DNA of 64,000 nt, from positions 2,480,001 to 2,544,000 of the forward strand of contig NZ_CP076547.1 in NCBI RefSeq assembly GCF_018889995.1, written 5' to 3'. A program made the position numbers and the translations under genes. The stretch is from Subtercola sp. PAMC28395 (GTDB taxonomy: Bacteria; Actinomycetota; Actinomycetes; Actinomycetales; Microbacteriaceae). Below the pieces are notes generated by a model that worked only from the letters and a program-made list of their open reading frames with translations, made no database searches and was not told the origin of the DNA. Shown in pieces: positions 1 through 13,438 of this stretch; within the stretch, counting starts at the first letter, position 1, and each line of letters opens with the position of its first letter.

Positions 1-163
1 CACTCGGCCCCGGGGCCGAACCGGAGCGACCGCGTGAGCCTGCCGTTCGACCGTGGTCGCGCCCAGCAGGCACGCGCGCCGGGCTTGACCCGTTGCGACC
101 CTGGTTCGCGCCCTGGCGGCCGTGCTTGGGGCGGTCGCCGGTGCTGCCCTGGGATGAACTCAC
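1..163 (-). CDS. rsmB: Probable start of 16S rRNA m5C967 methyltransferase RsmB (partial)
   Basis: Only about 54 codons are visible; the gene runs off the left edge. A GTG at 163 follows the fmt stop by 10 bases and opens a frame without stops to the edge. The peptide (VSSSQGSTGDRPKHGRQGAN...) is basic, Gly/Arg/Ser-rich and disordered, as in the N-terminal tail of actinobacterial RsmB (Fmu/Sun). In this group rsmB commonly follows fmt. No catalytic domain lies in the window, so the call rests on position and composition. An ATG overlapping the fmt stop (177) fails because it meets a stop after five codons. Confidence 0.45.
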   Translation of the reverse strand, partial: MSSSQGSTGDRPKHGRQGANQGRNGSSPARVPAGRDHGRTAGSRGRSGSAPGPS

Positions 164-173
164 GATGACTCTC

Positions 174-1142
174 TCATTCTGCTGTCAGTTCCTGTTGCTG
201 GATGGCGCCGCCGTCGGGGCTGATTGCCTGCACGCTGTTCTGCGTGCTGGGCACAACGCCTCGCCACCAGTCGATTGCAGTCATGCCCTTCTTGTCGGCC
301 GGATGCACCCGAAGCAGCCGAAGCGGCACATCGGCGGTGCCGACAACAACAGAGCCCGACGCGAGCCGGATTCGGCCTGGCGGCAACGACGGTAGATCGT
401 GGGCGGGTTCTGCCTCGAGAATCTTCAGCCGCAGGCCATTCACAACGGTGAAGGCTCCCGGCTCGGGCGTGACTCCCCGAAGGCGCTGGTATACCTCGGC
501 CAGTGGTCTGCTCCAGTCGAGCCGCGCGTCGTCGAGAGAGAGTTTGGGCGCGAGGGTGACCTCTCCCGACTGGGGTGCGGCCACCGCTGTCCCTGCCGCC
601 AGGTCTGCGACCACCTGCACCACCAGGTCGGCCCCGCTGTGCGCCAGGGACTCCAGAAGGTGCCCGGAAGTCTGGTGAGCGCCAACAGAGGTGGTGAGGG
701 TGGCGAACACGTCACCGGCATCCATCGCAGGAACGAGTTGGAAGACGGAAGCGCCGGTCACCTCGTCACCGGCGATCACGGCACGTTGCACCGGAGCGGC
801 ACCGCGCCATCGCGGCAGCAGTGAGAAGTGGAGGTTGATCCAGCCGAGACGAGGCGTGCCCAGCAGAGGTTCACGCACGAACCCGCCATATGCCACGATC
901 ACACCGAGGTCTGGGCTGAGCGCCGCGACCTGATCGGTGACGGCAGCGTCGAGCGTGTTTGCTTTGATCACGGGGATGCCCAGCGCAGCCGCACGCTCCG
1001 CCACAGGAGACGGAGTCAGCACGCGCTTGCGACCGATCGGAGCATCGAGCCGTGTGATGACCGCGACGACGTCATGATCGGCTGCGAGGGCGACGAGCGT
1101 CGGTACTGCGACGGCTGGCGTACCGGCGAAGACAATTCTCAA
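174..1142 (-). CDS. fmt: Methionyl-tRNA formyltransferase
   Basis: Transfers the formyl group of 10-formyl-THF to Met-tRNAfMet, making the initiator for bacterial translation in the cytosol. The protein is 322 residues, normal for Fmt. It opens with MRIVFAGTP, carries the formyltransferase core INLHFSLLPRWRGAAP (near residue 102, with the catalytic Asn and His), and the downstream Asp in VPAMDAGD. The C-terminal tRNA-binding domain starts near residue 205. The ATG overlaps the priA stop by 4 bases (ATGA), so translation is probably coupled. Its place after priA and before probable rsmB is the usual actinobacterial order. Confidence 0.96.
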   Translation of the reverse strand: MRIVFAGTPAVAVPTLVALAADHDVVAVITRLDAPIGRKRVLTPSPVAERAAALGIPVIKANTLDAAVTDQVAALSPDLGVIVAYGGFVREPLLGTPRLGWINLHFSLLPRWRGAAPVQRAVIAGDEVTGASVFQLVPAMDAGDVFATLTTSVGAHQTSGHLLESLAHSGADLVVQVVADLAAGTAVAAPQSGEVTLAPKLSLDDARLDWSRPLAEVYQRLRGVTPEPGAFTVVNGLRLKILEAEPAHDLPSLPPGRIRLASGSVVVGTADVPLRLLRVHPADKKGMTAIDWWRGVVPSTQNSVQAISPDGGAIQQQELTAE

Positions 1143-3325
1143 TCGAGGATCTCCGTGTCATCGAATCGAACCCTGAGGGTGGGTGGCGTGCGGTAGTTCG
1201 TTGGTCGGCCCGCCGGTTTTCGCCGGTTTGCTGCATTCTTGATCACCGCTGCGCGCAAGGTCGTGGCGACCGTGGCGCCGACCGAATAGTCGAATCGCAC
1301 GATGGAACGCACGAATTCGCCTTCATCAGGCACTGGGCCGAGCACATCCATCTTCGCGCTATCTTCGCCCCGCACCGAATCGTGTAGTTCTTTCACAGCC
1401 GATGCAACGGATTCCGGAGTGCCCCGCACGGTCGCCAGGCGGATGGCAGGTGGGAAGCGAAGCGTGCGTCGATCGGCGAGTTCTGACGCGGCAAACCTGC
1501 CCTGCTGCCAGGTCACCAGCGTTCGCGCGAGCTCGCCACCGACCCCCACGATGATGGCAGGCGCGCGTGGGGCAGCCAGGGCGATGGCGTTCGACCACCA
1601 CCGCAGGCACTCTTCGGCAACCGTGAGCGACTCGCGGGCGAGCATCCGTTCGCCGTCGAGCAACAACACGGCGTGGTACCCGCCAGCCGCCACAGGTTCG
1701 GCACCGCGGGTTGCCACGACGAGCGCAGGCGCGGCAGAGACATCGGTGAGCGATCGTGTGCCATCTGACACGATGACCCGCGTCTTCGGGAATGCCTTGC
1801 CGAGGTCTTCTGCCGTTCGCGTGCTGCCGTTGCCCACCAGCCGAAAATTCGTGCCTTCGCAGTAGTGGCACGACCACTGGGCGGCGATCGCCCCGCACCA
1901 GCCGCACGAGGGCCTGGCGTTCCGGCTCGCGGCCTGCAGGGGCCCTTCGCACACCTGGCAGTGTGCGGGCTTCGCGCAACTGCTGCAGGCCAGCACTGGA
2001 GCGTAGCCCGGCCTCGCCACCTGAACCAGTACGGGCCCGGTCTCGAGTGCCTTTCGCGCCGTGTTCCACGCGGTCGTGGGAATGCGGGCGTACTGTGCGA
2101 AACGGTCGGTGGAGGCCTGCGCCGACGTCGGGACGACGTGCGGCAGAAATCGCGGGTTCTGGGCGATCTCTTCGAGGAAATCGAGTTCGACGAGCCGCTG
2201 AACGAACGTGCTCTGCGAGTGCGAGACGAACGCCAGCGCGGCGCCACTCTGCTGTTGCCTGATCAGGGCGACATCGCGAGAGGCGACGTAGGGGCTCAGT
2301 GGCTCATTGTGCAGTGGGTCGGCCTCGTCCCAGAGCGCGATCAGCCCCAGCGCGTGGGCAGGGGCATAGATCGCAGAGCGGTTGCCCACGATGATCTTCG
2401 GCCGCTCTTCGAGGCAGGAGAGAAAACGCGCGTAACGTTCGGAATTTGACTGCCGGGCATCCACCCTGGCGATCGACTCGGCGGCGAGGAGCCCAACGGA
2501 GACCAGACCCTGAAGGGCGGCTTCGAGCTGGTCCTGGTCGCGGTAGTCGGGCACGACGAGAATGGATGATCGGCCGAGCCCCAGCGTGAACACGGCCATC
2601 GCCGCCAATGTCGTGGCCCACTGCCCGACCCAGGCACCCGTGCTCGTCTGGGTGACGGTAGGAACAGCGGCCAGCGCGAAACGTGCACGTCGTGCGAGTG
2701 CTGATTCGACGGCACCGGGCCCATACCCCGTGATCTGCGCCGGGGTGCGTGTCTCGGGCGTGACCATGGCTTCAGCGCCTGCAGTGTCAGCGCCTACGGT
2801 GTCAGCGTCTGTTGTTTCAGCGCCTACAGTGTCAGCGTCTGTTGCTTCAGCGTCTGTGGTGTCAGCGACCGTGTCTTCAGAGTCAGTGGTCTCAGATTCT
2901 GGACGGGCGACCGCCGGCTGCCGGGCCTGCCAGGCCTTCTCGACGCGCACCTGCCGCGGTGGAACGGCGAGTCGCACGACGTCACTGGCGTTTCCGGCGG
3001 CACGGTCGGCCACCCGTCGGGCCAGCGCCCAGACTTCTGCGGTGAGCACCGGCACCGGTGAGACGACTTCGTCGACTTCACTCAATGTGCCGGAGTAGTC
3101 AGCGTCGCTGGTGACCTCGATCACGTACCCTCTGGAAACCCGGCCCGCTGACCGCAGGGGAACCTTCACCCGAACTCCGGGCACTGCCAGGCCCACGAGG
3201 TGATCGGGAATGCGATAGTCGAACAGCCGGTCGAGTTGCGGGAGGAGCGATTCGAGCATCACCCGGGCGACCAACACCTGGGTGATGTCACCCGGAGCCC
3301 GGTCGGCACCCGCGGCACTGGTCAC
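1139..3325 (-). CDS. priA: PriA-like primosomal protein N', helicase motifs degenerate
   Basis: PriA restarts stalled replication forks. The 728-residue protein keeps the N-terminal DNA-binding domain (residues 15-130), a Cys-rich zinc module ([17 protein letters not shown], then CGWCG and CHYCEG, near 440-490) and the C-terminal domain. The Walker A loop is gone: where GxTGSGKTE is expected there is [22 protein letters not shown] sequence survives near residue 332. Loss of helicase motifs is typical of actinobacterial PriA, usually annotated as lacking helicase activity. An acidic Thr/Asp/Ala/Glu insert (about residues 152-187) is built from short repeats. The gene overlaps the metK stop by 4 bases. 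Confidence 0.92.
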   Translation of the reverse strand: MTSAAGADRAPGDITQVLVARVMLESLLPQLDRLFDYRIPDHLVGLAVPGVRVKVPLRSAGRVSRGYVIEVTSDADYSGTLSEVDEVVSPVPVLTAEVWALARRVADRAAGNASDVVRLAVPPRQVRVEKAWQARQPAVARPESETTDSEDTVADTTDAEATDADTVGAETTDADTVGADTAGAEAMVTPETRTPAQITGYGPGAVESALARRARFALAAVPTVTQTSTGAWVGQWATTLAAMAVFTLGLGRSSILVVPDYRDQDQLEAALQGLVSVGLLAAESIARVDARQSNSERYARFLSCLEERPKIIVGNRSAIYAPAHALGLIALWDEADPLHNEPLSPYVASRDVALIRQQQSGAALAFVSHSQSTFVQRLVELDFLEEIAQNPRFLPHVVPTSAQASTDRFAQYARIPTTAWNTARKALETGPVLVQVARPGYAPVLACSSCAKPAHCQVCEGPLQAASRNARPSCGWCGAIAAQWSCHYCEGTNFRLVGNGSTRTAEDLGKAFPKTRVIVSDGTRSLTDVSAAPALVVATRGAEPVAAGGYHAVLLLDGERMLARESLTVAEECLRWWSNAIALAAPRAPAIIVGVGGELARTLVTWQQGRFAASELADRRTLRFPPAIRLATVRGTPESVASAVKELHDSVRGEDSAKMDVLGPVPDEGEFVRSIVRFDYSVGATVATTLRAAVIKNAANRRKPAGRPTNYRTPPTLRVRFDDTEILD
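2787..2846. repeat. 30-bp tandem repeat inside priA
   Basis: Two 30-base copies (2787-2816 and 2817-2846) differ at two positions, and shorter degenerate copies flank them (about 2770-2890). The array is in frame and encodes the [14 protein letters not shown] repeats of the acidic PriA insert. Confidence 0.85.
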
Positions 3326-4515
3326 AACCGGGCTGCGCCCTGAAGGGCTTCGACCCGGTCAAGACGTTCCCACGTGAAGTCCGGCAGCTCGCGGCCGAAG
3401 TGACCATAGGTGGCCGTCTGAGCGTAGATGGGCCGCAGGAGGTCGAGGTCGGCGATGATCGCCGCCGGGCGGAGATCGAAGACCTCGCGGATGGCGTTGA
3501 TGATGTCGTCGTCGGGGAGGTGACCGGTGCCGAAAGTCTCGACGTACAGCCCCACGGGAGCTGATTTGCCGATCGCGTAGGCGATCTGGACTTCCAGCTT
3601 GTCGGCAAGGCCAGCCGCCACTGCGTTCTTGGCGACCCACCGCATGGCATACGCAGCCGAGCGGTCGACCTTCGACGGGTCTTTTCCGCTGAAGGCGCCG
3701 CCACCGTGCCTGCTTGCTCCCCCGTAGGTGTCCACGATGATCTTGCGACCGGTCACACCGGCGTCACCCTGGGGTCCGCCGATCTCGAAGCGGCCCGTGG
3801 GATTGATCAGTAGTCTCACCGAGCCGGAATCCAGCGGCGCATCGGCGAGAACCGGGCCGATGACGAGTTCGGCGACGTCGGCCTGGAGCTGGGCCGTGGA
3901 GACGCTCGGCGTGTGCTGGGTCGAGAGCACGACCGTTTCGACCGTGCGGGGAGCGAGCCCCTCATAGCCGATGGTGACCTGGGTTTTTCCGTCGGGCCGG
4001 AGGTAGTCGAGCTGGCCGCTCTTGCGCACTTCGGCGAGGCGCTCTGACAGACGGTGGGCCAGCCAGATCGGCAGCGGCATGAACTGGGGGGTCTCTGTGG
4101 TGGCGAACCCGAACATGATGCCCTGGTCTCCCGCACCCTGTCGGTCGAGTGGGTCGGAGTCGTGCCCCTGCCTGGTCTCCCAGGCATTGTCGACACCCTG
4201 GGCGATGTCGGGTGACTGGGCGCCGATCGACACGGAGACCCCACAACTGCTGCCATCGAAGCCGATGTCTGATGAGGTGTAGCCGATCGACCGCACGCGG
4301 TCTCGCACGATGGTCGGAATGTCGACGTAGCCCTTCGTGGTGACCTCGCCGGCCACGTGTACCAGGCCGGTGGTGACCAGCGTCTCCACTGCGACCCGGC
4401 TGGAGGGATCGACTTCGAGCAGCGCGTCGAGGATGCTGTCGGAGATCTGGTCGCAGATCTTGTCGGGATGGCCTTCGGTCACCGATTCTGACGTGAAGAG
4501 GCGAAGGTTCGTCAT
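3322..4515 (-). CDS. metK: S-adenosylmethionine synthetase
   Basis: Makes S-adenosylmethionine from methionine and ATP; a cytosolic tetramer in known members. The 397-residue protein has the family signatures: [13 protein letters not shown] at the N-terminus, [10 protein letters not shown] (about residue 127) and the phosphate loop [16 protein letters not shown] (about 271). Length is normal. The ATG overlaps the coaBC stop by 4 bases and its own stop overlaps priA, so it sits inside the operon with no sign of a SAM riboswitch. Confidence 0.98.
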   Translation of the reverse strand: MTNLRLFTSESVTEGHPDKICDQISDSILDALLEVDPSSRVAVETLVTTGLVHVAGEVTTKGYVDIPTIVRDRVRSIGYTSSDIGFDGSSCGVSVSIGAQSPDIAQGVDNAWETRQGHDSDPLDRQGAGDQGIMFGFATTETPQFMPLPIWLAHRLSERLAEVRKSGQLDYLRPDGKTQVTIGYEGLAPRTVETVVLSTQHTPSVSTAQLQADVAELVIGPVLADAPLDSGSVRLLINPTGRFEIGGPQGDAGVTGRKIIVDTYGGASRHGGGAFSGKDPSKVDRSAAYAMRWVAKNAVAAGLADKLEVQIAYAIGKSAPVGLYVETFGTGHLPDDDIINAIREVFDLRPAAIIADLDLLRPIYAQTATYGHFGRELPDFTWERLDRVEALQGAARL

Positions 4516-5771
4516 GGGGCTCCTGGTGGTTCGACTGCGATTTCTGTTGGAGTACGTGTGCTCACCGCGGTGAGGATGCTGTGTGCCACGGAGAGCTTCG
4601 TGCCCTCGGCCTCGATCACTATATGCCCGTCATGATCGAGCACCACGATCGTGTTGCCCTCTGTGGCAAACCCCTCGGTCCAGCCCACCCTGTTGAGGAC
4701 AAGGTAGTCGCAACGCTTGCGAGCGATCTTGGCCCGACCGAGGCTCAGCAGTTCTCCTTCGGTTGTGGCCGTCTCCGCTGCGAACCCGACCACCACCTGG
4801 TGACCGGCCTTCATGGCCGCAAGCTCCGCAAGGATGTCGGGGTTCTTCACCAGCTCGAGCGTGAGCACATCACCGGTGACGTCTTTCTTGATCTTGCCCT
4901 CGGAGACCGTGCGAGGCCGGTAGTCGGCGACCGCCGCAGCCATGATCACCAGGTCGGTTTCAGGGAGGAGAGCGAGCAATTCCACTCGGAGTTCTTCTGC
5001 TGTCTCGACGGAATGGATCGTCGCACCCCGTGGGGGCTCGACCTCGAGGTGGGCACCGATGAACGTGACTTCGGCTCCTCGCGACACCGCTGCATCGGCC
5101 AGGGCGACACCCTGTCTGCCGCTGGACCGATTGCCGATGAACCGCACAGGATCCAGCGGCTCTCGCGTGCCTCCGGCGGAGATCAGGATCCGCAGGCCTT
5201 CGAGGTCACGACCCGGTTCGCTGAGGCCCGGTTCGCCGGGTTCCCGTGCCGTGATGATTCCGAGTGCAGCCGCCACGATCTCGTCTGGCTCCGCCATGCG
5301 CCCGACACCCGAGTCCGTTCCTGTGAGTTGGCCGCGCGTCGGGCCGACGAAGCGGAATCCACGCGCCCGAAGCGTCGCCACGTTGCTCACCGTGGCGGCG
5401 TTCTGCCACATCTCGGTGTGCATCGCCGGCGCCAGGAGAATGGGAGCAGTGGTCGCGAGGACGGTGTTGCCGAGCAGATCATCCGCAATGCCTGCGGCCA
5501 GTTTGGCCAGGGTGTTGGCTGTGGTCGGGGCGATGACGATGAGGTCGGCCGCCTGGCCGATCGCCACGTGCCGAACCTCAGACACACCCTCATACAGGTC
5601 GCTATGGACCGTGTTGCGAGAAAGCGCCTCGAGGGTGGGCTTACCGACGAAACGAAGCGCGTGCTCGGTCGCGATGACCTGCACAGAGTGCCCTTCCAGC
5701 ACAAGACTCCGGATGACGCCGACCGCCTTGTACGCGGCAATACCCCCGGTGATACCGACGACGATGTTCAT
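4512..5771 (-). CDS. coaBC: Bifunctional CoaBC: PPC synthetase / PPC decarboxylase
   Basis: Couples 4'-phosphopantothenate to cysteine and decarboxylates the product, two steps of coenzyme A synthesis. The 419-residue protein has an FMN-binding CoaC half ([12 protein letters not shown] at the N-terminus, [19 protein letters not shown], and PAMHTEMW where PAMNxxMW is usual) and a CoaB half from about residue 190 ([19 protein letters not shown], and KIKKDVTGD with the paired lysines). It is downstream of rpoZ with a 120-base gap that holds a terminator-like hairpin, so it may have its own promoter there. Confidence 0.96.
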   Translation of the reverse strand: MNIVVGITGGIAAYKAVGVIRSLVLEGHSVQVIATEHALRFVGKPTLEALSRNTVHSDLYEGVSEVRHVAIGQAADLIVIAPTTANTLAKLAAGIADDLLGNTVLATTAPILLAPAMHTEMWQNAATVSNVATLRARGFRFVGPTRGQLTGTDSGVGRMAEPDEIVAAALGIITAREPGEPGLSEPGRDLEGLRILISAGGTREPLDPVRFIGNRSSGRQGVALADAAVSRGAEVTFIGAHLEVEPPRGATIHSVETAEELRVELLALLPETDLVIMAAAVADYRPRTVSEGKIKKDVTGDVLTLELVKNPDILAELAAMKAGHQVVVGFAAETATTEGELLSLGRAKIARKRCDYLVLNRVGWTEGFATEGNTIVVLDHDGHIVIEAEGTKLSVAHSILTAVSTRTPTEIAVEPPGAP

Positions 5772-5841
5772 AGCTCTACCCTGTCAGATCTGCGGCCCGA
5801 AGCCGGCTCTGTCGGCAATTGGCAGGGCCGCACTACGACGA

Positions 5842-5874
5842 AGAGAGCCCGTCGCAGTGAAGCGCGGGCCCTCT
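5842..5874 (-). terminator. Hairpin after rpoZ, possible terminator
   Basis: Arms 5842-5851 (AGAGAGCCCG) and 5865-5874 (CGGGCCCTCT) pair over 10 bases with one mismatch around a 13-base loop. The hairpin lies 19 bases beyond the rpoZ stop on the minus strand. The T-run after it is weak (TCTCTTC), so partial or factor-dependent termination is as likely. Confidence 0.5.
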
Positions 5875-5892
5875 GTGGTCACTGATCGGTGT

Positions 5893-6159
5893 TCAGTCAG
5901 CGATGGGTGCGTTGGCCTTCACCGTGAGCTTGTCTTCGTTGATCTCATGCAGGGCGATCGAGAGCGGCTTGTCGTCGATGCCGGAATCGACCAGTGGGCC
6001 GACGTTGTCGAACAGGCTGCCTTCGTGGAGGTCAGCGTAGTAGTCGTTGATCTGGCGGGCACGCTTTGACGCGAAGATGACCAGGGCGTACTTCGAGTCG
6101 ACCTTCGAGAGCAGCTCGTCGATGGGCGGGTCAATGATGCCGAGTGGCTTGGCTGGCAT
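5893..6159 (-). CDS. rpoZ: DNA-directed RNA polymerase omega subunit
   Basis: Omega is the smallest core subunit and helps fold beta-prime. The 88-residue product has the RpoZ core: [20 protein letters not shown] (residues 11-30), then [10 protein letters not shown], a helix-loop typical of the family. Length matches actinobacterial omega. The gene follows gmk by 86 bases, a spacing with a small hairpin. The gmk-rpoZ-coaBC-metK order is conserved in actinobacteria. Confidence 0.97.
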   Translation of the reverse strand: MPAKPLGIIDPPIDELLSKVDSKYALVIFASKRARQINDYYADLHEGSLFDNVGPLVDSGIDDKPLSIALHEINEDKLTVKANAPIAD

Positions 6160-6212
6160 GGAAATGCTCCTTGATGATGAGAAGGCACACCCCCGAAACG
6201 CGGTGGGTGACG

Positions 6213-6236
6213 GGCCTTCAGAACGTGCAGAAGGCC
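6213..6236 (-). other. Inverted repeat in gmk-rpoZ spacer
   Basis: GGCCTTC (6213-6219) and GAAGGCC (6230-6236) form a perfect 7-bp stem with a 10-base loop, 9 bases past the gmk stop. There is no T-run. It may be a weak terminator or an mRNA-processing hairpin that sets rpoZ apart from gmk. Confidence 0.4.
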
Positions 6237-6245
6237 ACGGGGGGC

Positions 6246-7205
6246 CTAGGAAATGTTCATTAAGTCTACGACCTCGCGCGCCGCATCGTCGACCTGGGTG
6301 TTCACGACACGGAAATCGAACTCATCCTGCGCCGCCAGTTCGACTTTCGCGGTGTCGAGGCGTCGCCCCTGTTCTTCAGCCGATTCGGTTCCCCGACCGA
6401 CCAGGCGGCGTACGAGTTCCTCCCACGTGGGCGGCAGCAGAAAGACGAGCACGGCATCGGGTGCAGTCCTGCGTACCTGGCGCGCGCCCTGGATGTCGAT
6501 CTCGAGCAGCACGCTGCGCCCGCTTTCGAGGGCTTCATTCACGGGCCCGCGTGGCGTACCGTAGCGAGACTGGTTGTGCACGATCGCCCACTCGAGAAAC
6601 TCGTCGGCAGCGATCATCCTGTCGAATTCCTCGTCTGAGACGAAGTAGTAGCTGACGCCGTGGACTTCTCCCGGCCGAGGCGCGCGGGTTGTCGCAGAGA
6701 CAGACAGTTTGACCTCGGGGTAGTTCTCTCGAATATAGGTCGACACCGTGCCTTTGCCGACTGCCGTCGGCCCGGCGAGAACGACCAGTCGTGACCGCTG
6801 TGCTGCGGTTGAGCCGCTCGCTGCCGAGGGCGCCTGCGTGCGCTTACCCACGTATTCGACGAGTTTCACACGCTGGTGTTTGCCGAGGCCGCCGATGCGT
6901 TTTGACGGAGAGATCGCCAGGGTTTCGAGAACTTTGTCGGCTCTGACAGGCCCGAGACCCGGGATGCACCGCAGAAGCTCGCGCACACGCAGCCCCGCCT
7001 CGGCGGAACCCGGTTCGTCGAACCCCGTCTGCACGACATCCATCGCCGTTCTGGCCCCGGTGACGATGGCCGACTTCACTGCAGCGCGCGCGCGACGGGC
7101 AGCAACGGCGGCCCTCGACGCGGCGACGCGGTCGACGTCGGGAGGCGTCGTGTGGCGGGGAGGGGTGCCCGCTGCCGGCTCGAGGGAGGAATCCGAGGTC
7201 GTCAT
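6246..7205 (-). CDS. gmk: Actinobacterial IHF (mIHF) domain fused to guanylate kinase
   Basis: The 319-residue protein joins two units that are separate genes in most actinobacteria. Residues about 28-123 match mIHF, the DNA-binding nucleoid protein: [13 protein letters not shown], then [20 protein letters not shown] (helix-hairpin-helix) and [16 protein letters not shown] Ser/Ala-rich linker (124-138) leads to guanylate kinase (GMP to GDP) with P-loop GPTAVGKG at 145-152, the GMP-binding stretch [20 protein letters not shown], and the lid region [10 protein letters not shown]. No stop or obvious internal start separates the halves. The start overlaps the pyrF stop by 4 bases. Confidence 0.93.
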   Translation of the reverse strand: MTTSDSSLEPAAGTPPRHTTPPDVDRVAASRAAVAARRARAAVKSAIVTGARTAMDVVQTGFDEPGSAEAGLRVRELLRCIPGLGPVRADKVLETLAISPSKRIGGLGKHQRVKLVEYVGKRTQAPSAASGSTAAQRSRLVVLAGPTAVGKGTVSTYIRENYPEVKLSVSATTRAPRPGEVHGVSYYFVSDEEFDRMIAADEFLEWAIVHNQSRYGTPRGPVNEALESGRSVLLEIDIQGARQVRRTAPDAVLVFLLPPTWEELVRRLVGRGTESAEEQGRRLDTAKVELAAQDEFDFRVVNTQVDDAAREVVDLMNIS

Positions 7206-8143
7206 TCGGTGACCGCCAATGCTTCGGCGAGATCGTCAGACTGTTGCCGGATGCCCAGCTCGAGCTGCTGCGGCCCGCCAGCCAGCACCGACCTCGACAC
7301 TGCGACCACCGTGCCGGGCGTCAGGTGGCCGAAGACCGAGCGCACGCTGCTGAAGACCGCTCCCTGGAATCCGAATCCCGGGGCGAGCACGGGGGTGGCC
7401 GGTGCCAGGGCAAGGCGTGCCGTGTCGATGCCATAGTCACTGAGGTTCTTCGTCGCACCCAACACAAGTCCGATGTTACCGAGCGCGGCGGTGCCCGGGG
7501 TGAGTTCTCCCGAGGCGTCGGCACTCCCCTGCGCGACCGCCTGGGCACGTGCTGATGAATTGTGCACAGAGACCTCGTGGGCCACGAGCCCAGCCAGCGA
7601 ACTGTCGCCGCCTGCGCCGGAGGCCCGCGCGGTCTGGAGCTGGAACGACTCGGGGTTCGAAGTGGCACTCAAGACGAAGACACCTTTGCCTGCCGTTTCG
7701 GCGAGGTCGAAGACCGGTTGGAGGGAGCCGACTCCGGCATAGGCCGTCATGGTCACGGCGTCGGCCTCGAGTGGAGACCCCGCTTGCAACCAGGCCCGAC
7801 CGTAGGCCTCTGCACTGGTTCCGATGTCGCCCCGCTTCGCATCGGCGATCACGATCAGTCCGGCGGCGCGGGCGGCCGCCAGGACGTCTTCGAGGGCAGA
7901 AAAGCCGGCTGAGCCGAACAGCTCGAAGAAGGCCACCTGCGGTTTGACGATGCCCACAACCCCAGCCGCAGCATCCACCACCCGGAGCCCGAATTCGCGC
8001 ACACCGGCGGCGCTCAGCGGCAGGTTCCATTCGCGCAGGAGGTAGTCGTGGGGGTCGATGCCCACGCAGAGCTGGCCCCGCTCGCGGAAGACACCGGCCA
8101 GCCGTTCACCGAAGGGTGCCGCCCCTGTGCCAACCATCACCAC
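7202..8143 (-). CDS. pyrF: Orotidine 5'-phosphate decarboxylase (actinobacterial type)
   Basis: Last step of UMP synthesis: decarboxylates OMP. The 313-residue protein belongs to the longer actinobacterial/type-2 PyrF group. Marks are the N-terminal [23 protein letters not shown], the catalytic DAKRGDIG (about residue 100) and [13 protein letters not shown]. Three starts lie close together (GTG 8143, GTG 8140, ATG 8137), all just after the carB stop; which is used cannot be decided here. The gene follows carB by 2 bases and overlaps gmk. Confidence 0.95.
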   Translation of the reverse strand: MVMVGTGAAPFGERLAGVFRERGQLCVGIDPHDYLLREWNLPLSAAGVREFGLRVVDAAAGVVGIVKPQVAFFELFGSAGFSALEDVLAAARAAGLIVIADAKRGDIGTSAEAYGRAWLQAGSPLEADAVTMTAYAGVGSLQPVFDLAETAGKGVFVLSATSNPESFQLQTARASGAGGDSSLAGLVAHEVSVHNSSARAQAVAQGSADASGELTPGTAALGNIGLVLGATKNLSDYGIDTARLALAPATPVLAPGFGFQGAVFSSVRSVFGHLTPGTVVAVSRSVLAGGPQQLELGIRQQSDDLAEALAVTE

Positions 8144-8145
8144 CC

Positions 8146-11489
<3,344 letters not shown>

Positions 11490-11490
<1 letters not shown>

Positions 11491-12650
11491 TACTTGCTTT
11501 CCTGGGAGTTGGCGTGCGGGAGGTTGGAGCTGAGGACCATGTCCCTGAAGCGATCGAAGAGGTACATCGAATCGTGAGGGCCGGCGGCCGCCTCAGGGTG
11601 GTACTGCACAGAGAAGGCGTTGATCTCGAGGCATCGGATGCCCTCGACCACGTCATCGTTCAAGCTGACGTGGCTCACCTCGACGAGGCCGAACCCCTCT
11701 GGCGACTCGATTACGCCCTCGCGCGGGGCGTCGACCGCGAAGCCGTGGTTCTGGCTGGTGATCTCGACGCGGCCGGTCGTGCGGTCGAGCACGGGCTGGT
11801 TGATTCCGCGGTGGCCGAACGGCAGTTTGTAAGTGCCGAAACCGAGCGCGCGGCCGAGTAGCTGGTTGCCGAAGCAGATGCCGAAGTACGGCAGCCCGGC
11901 GTGCAGAACGTCGCGCAGCACCTGCACGTGGCCTTCGGAGGCCTCGGGGTCGCCCGGGCCGTTCGAGTAGAAGAGTGCGGAGGGGTCCAGCGCGAGGATC
12001 TCGGCCGAGGTTGACGACTCCGGCAGCACCTCCACGTCGAATCCGCGGTCGGCGAGGTAGTTCAGCGTCGACTTCTTCACGCCGAGGTCGAGAACCACGA
12101 CTGATCCGACTCGTTCGCCGACTGCTGCAACCGTGTACGGCTCGGGCGTCGAGACGACCTTCGAGAGGTTCTGGCCCGCCATTTCGGCGCCGGCGCGCAC
12201 CAGCTCGAGCTGGGCATCCGGTGACAGCTCGAAGTCGGGGCCTGAGAAGATTCCCGCACGCATGGCGCCGGATGACCGGATGTGCCGCGTCACGGCCCGG
12301 GTGTCGATGCCGCTGATGCCCACAACGTCATCGCGGACGAGGTCGTCGTCGAGGCTGCGGGTCGCACGGAAGTTGGACACGACCCGGGAGGGGTCGCGCA
12401 CGACGAATCCCGAGACCCAGATGCGACTGGATTCGAGGTCTTCGTCGTTGGTGCCGGTGTTGCCGATGTGCGGTGCCGTCATCATGACGATCTGGCCCGC
12501 GTACGAGGGATCGGTGAGCGTCTCCTGGTAGCCGGTCATGCCGGTGGCGAAGACGGCTTCACCGATGGTGCGGCCGTGGGCGCCATAGGCGCGCCCGACG
12601 AACCGCTTGCCGTCTTCGAGAACAAAAACTGCGGGCTCTGGTGCGATCAC
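11490..12650 (-). CDS. carA: Carbamoyl phosphate synthase small (glutaminase) subunit
   Basis: Hydrolyses glutamine and passes ammonia to CarB. The 386-residue protein has the CarA N-terminal domain ([15 protein letters not shown], then [20 protein letters not shown]) and a class I amidotransferase domain with the nucleophile Cys in [16 protein letters not shown] (about residue 258) and the His/Glu pair in [12 protein letters not shown]. The start is GTG at 12650, overlapping the stop of the upstream PH-like gene by 4 bases. Confidence 0.97.
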
Positions 12651-13438
12651 GCGAGAGTCCCTTCCTGCGTCGGGGTTGCGGGGGGTGGGGTGTTGGTCTG
12701 AGTGGTTCGAGCAAAGGCCGCGACGATTCCGTCGACGGCATCGAGAACACGCACGCTGTCGGCCTGGTCGAGGATCCGCACGTACGACTCGACGTCTGCA
12801 GTGCTGTGGGTGACGATCGTCGCCGTCGAACTGCGGTGACTCGCCTGGGCCGTACCCCGACCATCCGGGCGTGGCCGGGGGTGTGCGTGGTCGAACTCCT
12901 CGGTGGCGGCGGCGACTGCAGCGGCTGCCTCTGCGGTGTCGTGGGCTGTCGAGATGGCGCGGGCGATGGCAGCGTTGCGTTCGGCGCGGTTCGACCCGGC
13001 GGTTGCGGCGCTCAGCCGGGACTGGTCGTCTCCGTTGAGAGCCGAGACCCAGTCGAGCCGGACCAGGCCGCCGGATTCGACGACGCGGTCGATCGTGTAG
13101 GTCGAGGTTCCGATCGAGCGGATGTCGGCGACAGGCACGAAGACGTCAGGTTCCCCGTTCACAGAGAGAGTGACGCCGTGCTGCCAGACGATGAACGTTC
13201 CACGGCCGCGGAACGCGAGTCCGCTGATGGTCAGTCGTTCGAGCGGCTTGTTCGCCGGCGTGGTCGCCACGTAGAGCATCGGCACTTCGAGCAGGAGCTC
13301 GCCAGCATCCTGTGGCGTCTCAGACTGTGCAGTGAAGGCGGCCTGGCGGCGCTTTCGGGCCCGCCAGCCGAGCGCCATGGCGGCGTAGATGACGATCAGG
13401 ATCGCCAGGACGATGAGTGCGGGGCCGATTCTATCCAT
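12647..13438 (-). CDS. PH-like membrane protein of the pyrimidine operon
   Basis: A 263-residue protein with one N-terminal membrane span ([20 protein letters not shown], residues 2-21) followed by RARKRR and a cytosolic beta-rich domain of the actinobacterial PH-like type. It lies between pyrC and carA, where mycobacteria and relatives also keep a single-span protein of unknown role (Rv1382 position). The ATG at 13438 overlaps the pyrC stop by 8 bases. A longer frame extends upstream but is antisense-like noise over pyrC. Function unknown; a link to the UMP pathway is only by position. Confidence 0.82.
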   Translation of the reverse strand: MDRIGPALIVLAILIVIYAAMALGWRARKRRQAAFTAQSETPQDAGELLLEVPMLYVATTPANKPLERLTISGLAFRGRGTFIVWQHGVTLSVNGEPDVFVPVADIRSIGTSTYTIDRVVESGGLVRLDWVSALNGDDQSRLSAATAGSNRAERNAAIARAISTAHDTAEAAAAVAAATEEFDHAHPRPRPDGRGTAQASHRSSTATIVTHSTADVESYVRILDQADSVRVLDAVDGIVAAFARTTQTNTPPPATPTQEGTLA

